Shown here one piece after another: positions 6,658 to 10,796 of a DNA stretch of 10,796 nucleotides. Within the stretch, counting starts at the first letter, position 1. Each line of letters starts with the position of its first letter. The translations under genes were made by a program, and so were the position numbers. Origin of the DNA: CAZKTS01 sp964555735 (GTDB lineage: Bacteria; Actinomycetota; Acidimicrobiia; IMCC26256; PALSA-555); the NCBI GenBank assembly GCA_964555735.1, contig CAZKTS010000201.1, positions 1 to 10,796 on the forward strand. The letters run 5' to 3'. Under the pieces are notes generated by a model. It saw only the letters and a program-made list of their open reading frames with translations. It ran no database searches and had not been told where the DNA came from.

Positions 6658-6686
6658 ACGGTACCACCCAAAGGTTGACTCGTCAG
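6658..6686 (-). promoter_or_regulatory. Candidate marR promoter (CTGACG, 17 nt, TACCGT)
   Basis: On the minus strand, CTGACG (6686-6681; 4 of 6 matches to TTGACA) is separated by 17 nt from TACCGT (6663-6658), which lies 6 nt before the marR ATG. The spacing predicts a leaderless marR mRNA. The -35 lies within the inverted repeat at 6675-6690, so a protein bound there would block the promoter. Confidence 0.5.
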
Positions 6687-6690
6687 TCAA
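6675..6690. promoter_or_regulatory. Inverted repeat TTGACT-N4-AGTCAA, candidate operator
   Basis: Perfect 6-bp arms around CGTC. Each arm reads TTGACT on its own strand, one base from the -35 consensus. The plus-strand copy can serve yceI; the repeat also covers the marR -35. It may be a MarR site, a pair of -35 hexamers arranged symmetrically, or both. Confidence 0.45.
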
Positions 6691-6703
6691 TGAGTGCTTG
6701 AAT
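6675..6703 (+). promoter_or_regulatory. Candidate yceI promoter (TTGACT, 17 nt, TTGAAT)
   Basis: TTGACT (6675-6680; 5 of 6 consensus) is 17 nt from TTGAAT (6698-6703; 4 of 6). Transcription would start near 6710, inside the palindrome at 6706-6719, leaving a leader of about 75 nt before yceI. Other pairings in this AT-rich stretch are possible, so the exact boxes are uncertain. Confidence 0.35.
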
Positions 6704-6723
6704 AATGATCAATTGATCAAGCA
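6695..6723. promoter_or_regulatory. AT-rich palindrome cluster, probable MarR operator
   Basis: TGATCAATTGATCA (6706-6719) is a perfect 14-bp palindrome and contains TTGATCAA (6713-6720). Around it, TGCTTGA (6695-6701) and TCAAGCA (6717-6723) form a second 7-bp inverted repeat with a slightly shifted centre. Bases 6691-6730 hold only 13 G or C in 40, against a very GC-rich background. Length and symmetry suit a MarR dimer or two overlapping dimers. It lies downstream of the candidate yceI -10, a typical repressor position. Confidence 0.6.
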
Positions 6724-6785
6724 ATGAATGACACCGCAGCAATCGGCCCGCCCCCGGGCCCGACCGAAGACACGAGGAGCCACCC

Positions 6786-7361
6786 ATGAGCACCACGACC
6801 GCCCCCGACACCGGCCTGGCCACCGCCTTCCCGAGCCCCGGCACCTGGGCCATCGACACCGCCCACTCCACCGTCGGCTTCGTCGTCCGCCACCTCGTCG
6901 CCGCGAAGGCCCGCGGCCGCTTCGGCGAGTTCGGCGGCGACATCCACGTGGCCGACCGGCCCGAGGAGTCCTCCGTCGTCGTGGAGATCGCGGCGGCCAG
7001 CATCGACACCGGCCAGCCCGACCGGGACGCCCACCTCCGCTCGCCCGACTTCTTCGACGTCGAGCAGTTCCCGACCATCGGGTTCCGCTCCACGGCGGCT
7101 CGGGTTCGGGACGAGCACCGCTTCGAGGTCGACGGTGACCTCACCGTGCGCGGGGTCACCAAGCCGGTGACGCTCACCGTGGAGTACGGCGGCGTCGTGC
7201 GCGACCCGTTCGGGAACGAGAAGGCGATCTTCTCGGCGGAGACCGAGGTCAACCGCGAGGACTTCGGGCTCACCTGGAACCAGGCGCTCGAGACCGGCGG
7301 CGTCCTCGTCGGCAAGACGGCGAAGATCGAGCTCGAGATCGAAGCGACCCGCCAGGCGTAG
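6786..7361 (+). CDS. YceI-family protein (lipocalin-like polyisoprenoid binder)
   Basis: A 191-residue YceI-domain protein. Members form an extended beta barrel that binds long isoprenoid or lipid chains, and bacterial copies are often stress-induced. Seen: WAIDTAHSTVGFVVRHL (20-36), the GRFGEFGGDI stretch, SIDTGQPDRDAHLRSPDFFDVEQFP (about 73-97), LTVRGVTKPVTLTVEYGG, and the closing NREDFGLTWNQALETGGVLVG. There is no signal peptide, so a cytoplasmic location is expected, unlike secreted E. coli YceI. ATG at 6786 has GAGGAG 6 nt upstream (6774-6779). It is divergent from marR, with shared operator-like repeats, so MarR control is likely. A possible link to isoprenoid quinones is only speculation. 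A strong hairpin follows the stop after 20 nt. Confidence 0.92.
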   Translation: MSTTTAPDTGLATAFPSPGTWAIDTAHSTVGFVVRHLVAAKARGRFGEFGGDIHVADRPEESSVVVEIAAASIDTGQPDRDAHLRSPDFFDVEQFPTIGFRSTAARVRDEHRFEVDGDLTVRGVTKPVTLTVEYGGVVRDPFGNEKAIFSAETEVNREDFGLTWNQALETGGVLVGKTAKIELEIEATRQA

Positions 7362-7381
7362 CGCACGCCCTCCCCGCGCCT

Positions 7382-7411
7382 CGGGCTCCTCACCTCCGGG
7401 TGAGGAGCCCG
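7382..7411. terminator. Strong hairpin between converging yceI and permease genes, probable two-way terminator
   Basis: CGGGCTCCTCAC and GTGAGGAGCCCG form a perfect 12-bp stem. One more C-G pair closes a TCCG loop, which in yceI RNA is a stable C(UNCG)G tetraloop. No U-run follows on either strand, as is common in GC-rich actinobacteria. The hairpin starts 20 nt after yceI and covers the last codons and stop of the permease gene. Confidence 0.65.
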
Positions 7412-8586
7412 GTCGCGTCCAGTGCGAGCAGGGCGGCGAGTGCGGCCCCGAACGCGGGGAGCCCGACCCTGATGCCGGCACGGGTGAAGTCGCGCGGGTG
7501 CGCGTCGACGCCAAGGCGGTGGCTGAGGTCGAGCCACAGGATCGTCGAGAGTGATCCGGTCGCGATCACGATCGCGCCGGCGTTCACGCCGAGCAGCAGG
7601 GCCCAGAGCGTCGTGCCGGCGTGCGGCAGCAGCGAGAAGCCCGCGAGCGCGACCGGAAGGTTGTTCGCCGCGTTCGACGCGAGCGCGGCACCGCCCGCGA
7701 CCCCGACGAGATCGGCGGTCGAGCCGTTCGGGGGGAGGGTTCCGGGCTGGAGCGCGGCGACGCATGCGGTCGCCAGCACCGCGAGTGCGGCGACCAGCAG
7801 TGCCGCGCCCAGCGGAACGTTGCGCCACGGCACGCGGCGCTCGCCGATCGAGAGCAGCGCGAGGGCGACGCCGGCGACCACCCACGGCGGGATGCCCACA
7901 CTCGGGCCGACCAGGAGCCCGACGGCGAAGCCCACGACCGCGAAGGAGCCCGCGACGAGCCGGTCGTCGCCGCGGCCGGCCGGCGGCAGCATCACGGTCG
8001 GTCGGACGTCGTAGGCGCGGCGGTAGCGCCACCAGCCGACGGCGACCGCGACGAGCGTCGGCAGCCCGAGGTTCCGGAGGACGTCGACCGCGTCCACCCC
8101 GTAGATGCCCTGCGCGGTCAGGTTGGTCAGGTTCGAGACCGGCAGGAGTGACGATGCCAGGCACGCGAGCAGCGCGGGCTGGATCACCAACACCAGTGGG
8201 GCGACGCCGACCCGACGCGCGGTGCGGACCGTGAGCGGCACCAGCAGGACGACGGCGGCGTCGAGGTTGAGGAGCGCGACCGCGGCGATCCCGATGCACC
8301 AGCACGCGGCCGCCGGATGCGGCGACCGCTCCACCCGCTCGGCCACGGCCTCGAAGAACCCGGTGCGGTCTACGGCAAGGGCGAGGGGCACCGCGAGCAC
8401 CACGAAGGCCAGCGGCGCGAGCAGAGGATCGAGGGCGTCGACCGCGGCTTCGGCGTGGATCGCGCCGGCGGCGATGCCCAGGACCGCGAGTACGACCGGC
8501 AGCAGCCACCGCGGCAGGCGGCGCGGGGCGAGGGCACCGGCGACCCCCGCCGCCAAGAGCGCTGCCTGCACCACGGGCGGCAGCAT
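7390..8586 (-). CDS. ArsB/NhaD (SLC13-like, ion transporter superfamily) permease
   Basis: Integral membrane protein of 398 residues with about ten or more hydrophobic segments. Two re-entrant-loop signatures of the ion transporter superfamily are visible: LASSLLPVSNLTNLTAQG (143-160) and NAGAIVIATGSLSTILWL (335-352). LNLDAAVVLLVPLTVRTARR (106-125) and ALASNAANNLPVALAG (301-316) also match the ArsB/NhaD pattern. The family moves arsenite, Na+/H+, or dicarboxylates; the substrate here cannot be assigned, and no ars regulator or reductase lies nearby. ATG at 8586 has no clear Shine-Dalgarno sequence (only GGCGGGG). It diverges from the dioxygenase gene over 52 nt and converges on yceI, where its stop lies inside the terminator hairpin. 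Whether it is a full-length transporter is likely from the two-fold repeat layout. Confidence 0.82.
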   Translation of the reverse strand: MLPPVVQAALLAAGVAGALAPRRLPRWLLPVVLAVLGIAAGAIHAEAAVDALDPLLAPLAFVVLAVPLALAVDRTGFFEAVAERVERSPHPAAACWCIGIAAVALLNLDAAVVLLVPLTVRTARRVGVAPLVLVIQPALLACLASSLLPVSNLTNLTAQGIYGVDAVDVLRNLGLPTLVAVAVGWWRYRRAYDVRPTVMLPPAGRGDDRLVAGSFAVVGFAVGLLVGPSVGIPPWVVAGVALALLSIGERRVPWRNVPLGAALLVAALAVLATACVAALQPGTLPPNGSTADLVGVAGGAALASNAANNLPVALAGFSLLPHAGTTLWALLLGVNAGAIVIATGSLSTILWLDLSHRLGVDAHPRDFTRAGIRVGLPAFGAALAALLALDATGLLTRR

Positions 8587-8612
8587 GCCCCGCCGGGCGG
8601 CCGCGCAAGCAC

Positions 8613-8632
8613 CGGTTGCCGACGGCTACCGT
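8613..8632 (+). promoter_or_regulatory. Candidate -10 box (TACCGT) and overlapping inverted repeat upstream of the dioxygenase gene
   Basis: TACCGT (8627-8632) is 6 nt before the ATG at 8639, the same geometry as at marR, again suggesting a leaderless mRNA. CGGTTGCC and GGCTACCG (8613-8631, separated by GAC) form 8-bp arms with one mismatch that overlap the -10, a possible operator. No convincing -35 hexamer is seen. Confidence 0.45.
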
Positions 8633-8638
8633 GCGCGC

Positions 8639-9547
8639 ATGGCGGCCATCACGGACTCCTCGCCCGTCGCGCGCCAGGAGCCGGTCGTGCTGAGCAACGA
8701 GCAGCGCCGGCACTACGACGACGAGGGCTGGCTCACCATCCCCGGATTGGTCGACGACGCCTGGCTGGCCCGGCTGCGCGCGGTGACGGACGAGTTCGTC
8801 GACATGAGCCGGGAGCTCACCGAGTCGAACGTTCTCTTCGATCTCGACCGCGGCCACTCGGCCGAGCAGCCGCGGCTCCGCCGCCTCTCGTCGCCCACCG
8901 ACCTCCATCCCACGTACTGGGAGCTCGCGTCGCAGTCGGTGCTCGTCGACGTCGTGGTCGACCTCATCGGGCCGAACGTGAAGTTCCATCACTCCAAGCT
9001 CAACTTCAAGGCCGCGCGCGGCGGCGAAGAGGTGAAGTGGCACCAGGACATCCAGTTCTGGCCGCACACCAACTACGACCTGCTGACGATCGGCGTCTTC
9101 CTCGAGGACGTCGAGCCGGGCATGGGCGAGGTCGGCTTCGTGCCCGGCAGCCACCGCGGTCCGCTCTACGACCTCTATGGTCCCGACGGCCGGTGGACGG
9201 GCGCGCTCCGCGACGACGACGTCCCGAGAGCACGGGTCGACACCGCCGCGTTCCCCGTGGGTCCGGCCGGGTCCATCACCGTCCACCACTGTCGGACGGT
9301 GCACGGCTCGGCACCGAACACCTCGGACCGGGCCCGGCCGCTGCTGCTCCAGACCTACGCCGCGGCGGACGCGCTCTCCTATACCGACCTGGTGCGCCAG
9401 TCGCCGCACGGCGAGGAGCTCATCCGCGGCGAGGCACCGCGCTGGGCGCGCCACGACCCGCGCCCGTGCCTGCTCCCGCCGAACGGCCCGTACCGCCCGA
9501 TCTTCGCTGCCCAGCAGGGCGAGGACCCACCCGAAGGAGCGCGCTGA
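8639..9547 (+). CDS. PhyH-family (phytanoyl-CoA dioxygenase-like) Fe(II)/2-oxoglutarate oxygenase
   Basis: Probable Fe(II)- and 2-oxoglutarate-dependent hydroxylase of 302 residues; substrate unknown. The metal triad is visible: His135 and Asp137 in KWHQDIQFW, and His222 in TVHGSAPNTSDRAR. Arg231 or Arg233 is the likely 2-oxoglutarate carboxylate ligand. GFVPGSHRGPL (166-176) is the usual loop before the second half of the barrel. The N-terminal DDEGWLTIPGLVDDAWLARLR is also typical of the family. ATG at 8639 is chosen because a TACCGT box lies 6 nt upstream. The frame is open much further up, but only as shadow of the permease gene. Its TGA overlaps the ATG of a flavin reductase (TGATG), so the two are translated together. 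PhyH proteins act on varied hydroxylation targets, including acyl-CoA, ectoine and secondary metabolites, and nothing here decides among them. Confidence 0.9.
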   Translation: MAAITDSSPVARQEPVVLSNEQRRHYDDEGWLTIPGLVDDAWLARLRAVTDEFVDMSRELTESNVLFDLDRGHSAEQPRLRRLSSPTDLHPTYWELASQSVLVDVVVDLIGPNVKFHHSKLNFKAARGGEEVKWHQDIQFWPHTNYDLLTIGVFLEDVEPGMGEVGFVPGSHRGPLYDLYGPDGRWTGALRDDDVPRARVDTAAFPVGPAGSITVHHCRTVHGSAPNTSDRARPLLLQTYAAADALSYTDLVRQSPHGEELIRGEAPRWARHDPRPCLLPPNGPYRPIFAAQQGEDPPEGAR

Positions 9548-10110
9548 TGGCCGAGCCCGGGGGCACCGGACCGATCGGGCCGTACCCGCCCGAGGTGCAG
9601 TGCGTGGAGCAGGAGGTCGAGTACGACAAGCTCCGGCGCCGGGTGCTCTGGACGATGCCCTCCGGTCTCTACGTCCTCGGTTCCACCGACCGCGGCGAGC
9701 GCCGCAACGGCATGACCATCAACTGGGTCACCCAGCTGTCGTTCGACCCGAAGCTGGTCGGGGCCGCGGTCGAGCAGACCGCGTTCACGCACGAGCTGAT
9801 CGAGGCGGGCGGCTGCTTCGCCCTCTCGCTCATCGACCGCGAGGACCGAGCCATCGTGCGCAAGTTCACCAAGCCGGTGGAGGCCGACGTCGCGGCCAAG
9901 ACGCTGAACGGCTTCGAGTACGTGGAAGGCGTCACCGGCGCGCCCGTGCTCGCACAGGCCGTCGCGTTCGTCGACTGCGAGGTGCGCGAGCGCGTCACCG
10001 TCGGCCACCACACCCTCTTCATCGGTGAGGTGGTCGACAGCGGCTTCCGCAAGCCCGAGGACACGCCGGTCCTCCGCATGGAGGACACCCGGATGAACTA
10101 CGGCGGCTAG
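9547..10110 (+). CDS. Flavin reductase family protein (FMN-binding split barrel)
   Basis: A 187-residue protein of the flavin-reductase-like domain family, which binds FMN or FAD and uses NAD(P)H to supply reduced flavin, or acts as a flavoprotein electron carrier. Seen: LWTMPSGLYVLGSTD (33-47), RNGMTINWVTQLSFDPKLVG (53-72), the GGCFALSLI strand (88-96), and a C-terminal HTLFIGEVVDSGF followed by MNYGG, which is a common ending in this family. The ATG overlaps the dioxygenase stop (TGATG), and GAAGGAG lies 7 nt upstream (9533-9539). Fe(II)/2-oxoglutarate enzymes do not normally need a flavin reductase, so its partner may be the dioxygenase's iron centre or an enzyme outside the window. Its TAG shares CTAG with the stop of the converging transporter gene. 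Confidence 0.88.
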   Translation: MAEPGGTGPIGPYPPEVQCVEQEVEYDKLRRRVLWTMPSGLYVLGSTDRGERRNGMTINWVTQLSFDPKLVGAAVEQTAFTHELIEAGGCFALSLIDREDRAIVRKFTKPVEADVAAKTLNGFEYVEGVTGAPVLAQAVAFVDCEVRERVTVGHHTLFIGEVVDSGFRKPEDTPVLRMEDTRMNYGG

Positions 10111-10796
10111 TCGACGAGCGCTTCCTGGCGACCACGTCGGAGGCCGACGAGCGCAACGACCGCGGCGACGACGAGCGCACCGGCCATCACGTAGAAGACG
10201 ACCTGCGACGACTCGGCGAAGTCATGCCGCACCGCGTCGAACACCTTCGCTGCGTTCTTCCCCGCGGCGTCCGCGAAGCCGCCGCCCTGCTGGCCCCCGT
10301 TCGACTGGGTGAGGCTGTGCGCGATCGCGTCCGCCTTCGACGTCGAGATGCCGAAGCCCTGGAGCGACTCCTCGATGTTCGAGCGGTTCTGGGTGATGAG
10401 GATCGTGCCGAGCACCGCGAGACCGAGGCTCGAGCCGTAGTTGCGCACCGTCTGGGTGATCCCCGACACCTCGCCGTAGCTCGCCTGGGGCGCGCGGTTC
10501 ACCGCGTCGGTGTTGGCCGGCCCGAGCATCAAGCCGATGCCGGCGCCTGCCATGACGATGAAGTACCACTGCGAGTTGTAGTCGAGGTCGGTGAGCTGCC
10601 CGGCCCAGAGCGCGAACCCCGCGGCCGCGACCGCGCAGCCCACGACCACGGGGACCTTCGCCCCGCTCGAGTCGAACATCCGCCCGCCGAACTGCGACGC
10701 GACGGCGAACCCGGCGAAGAACGTCAGCAGGTAGAGGCCCGCTTCGGAGACCGAGTTCCCGAGCGCGATCTGGGCGTACATGCTCGCGAAGAAGAA
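10107..10796 (-). CDS. DHA2-type (EmrB/QacA-like) MFS transporter, C-terminal part cut by window edge
   Basis: The last 229 residues of a 14-helix drug/H+ antiporter; the N-terminal part lies beyond the right edge. Visible are LYLLTFFAGFAVASQFGGRMFDSSG, the GAGIGLMLGPANTDAVNRAPQASYGEVSGITQTVRNYGSSLGLAVLGTIL stretch diagnostic of DHA2, then a hydrophilic Gly/Gln-rich loop (QSNGGQQGGGF) before the final helix FYVMAGALVVAAVVALVGL. This long loop before the last helix is usual in the family. An in-frame ATG at 10781 is inside a helix and is not the start. The gene converges on the flavin reductase with a shared CTAG stop. The family exports toxic compounds or metabolites, but the substrate is unknown. 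Confidence 0.88.
   Translation of the reverse strand, partial: FFFASMYAQIALGNSVSEAGLYLLTFFAGFAVASQFGGRMFDSSGAKVPVVVGCAVAAAGFALWAGQLTDLDYNSQWYFIVMAGAGIGLMLGPANTDAVNRAPQASYGEVSGITQTVRNYGSSLGLAVLGTILITQNRSNIEESLQGFGISTSKADAIAHSLTQSNGGQQGGGFADAAGKNAAKVFDAVRHDFAESSQVVFYVMAGALVVAAVVALVGLRRGRQEALVD

Noticed and set aside
6652..6690. Upstream TTG start for marR at 6690
   Set aside because: The TTG is within the inverted repeat, upstream of the likely -10 box, and has no ribosome binding site. ATG at 6651 fits better.
7390..8586. Arsenite efflux (arsB) as a specific call
   Set aside because: The ion transporter signatures do not fix the substrate, and no arsR, arsC or arsA is nearby.
6683..9454. Very long open frame (over 900 codons) on the minus strand
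   Set aside because: It crosses yceI, the permease gene and the dioxygenase gene in other frames, and its composition is Arg/Ala/Gly-rich without any recognisable domain. It is typical of stop-poor shadow frames in high-GC DNA.
1..10796. Mobile element, phage, CRISPR or defence island
   Set aside because: No transposase, integrase, direct-repeat array, att-like repeat or tRNA edge was seen; gene content and composition look like ordinary chromosome.

Overview
The window reads as chromosomal DNA of a high-GC actinobacterium. Evidence for this is the uniformly GC-rich third codon positions, menaquinone genes, a mycothiol-dependent-type (DinB/MDMPI) enzyme, GTG and TTG starts, and several starts placed 6-8 nt after a TANNNT -10 box, as in leaderless actinobacterial transcripts. 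An Acidimicrobiia-like lineage is possible, but this is only inference. I see no IS element, phage gene, CRISPR array, tRNA or rRNA, and genes fill almost all of the sequence.

Layout. (1) 1-3011, minus strand: an enoyl-CoA hydratase, a MerR regulator with a duplicated MerR-type domain, ubiE/menG, and an isochorismate synthase (menF) cut by the left edge. The last three are joined by GTGA stop/start overlaps, which puts an early and the last step of menaquinone synthesis behind a MerR gene. (2) 3077-3511, plus strand: a small four-helix membrane protein of unknown function with two His-His pairs on one face. (3) 3498-6651, minus strand: a tight marR, msrA, MDMPI-family enzyme, MFS exporter series (gaps 29, 7 and 4 nt), which looks like a thiol/oxidative-stress operon. 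(4) 6652-6785: an AT-rich divergent control region with two inverted repeats between marR and yceI. (5) 6786-7361, plus strand: a YceI-family protein, converging on an ArsB/NhaD-like permease (7390-8586, minus strand) with a strong hairpin at the junction. (6) 8639-10110, plus strand: a two-gene unit of a PhyH-type Fe(II)/2-oxoglutarate dioxygenase and a flavin reductase (TGATG overlap). It converges on the C-terminal part of a DHA2-type MFS transporter that runs off the right edge; the two genes share one CTAG as both stop codons.

Most genes belong to known families. The parts most worth a second look are the tandem-domain MerR protein next to menaquinone genes, the dioxygenase/flavin-reductase pair, the marR/yceI operator island, the recurring leaderless promoter pattern, and the His-pair membrane protein.
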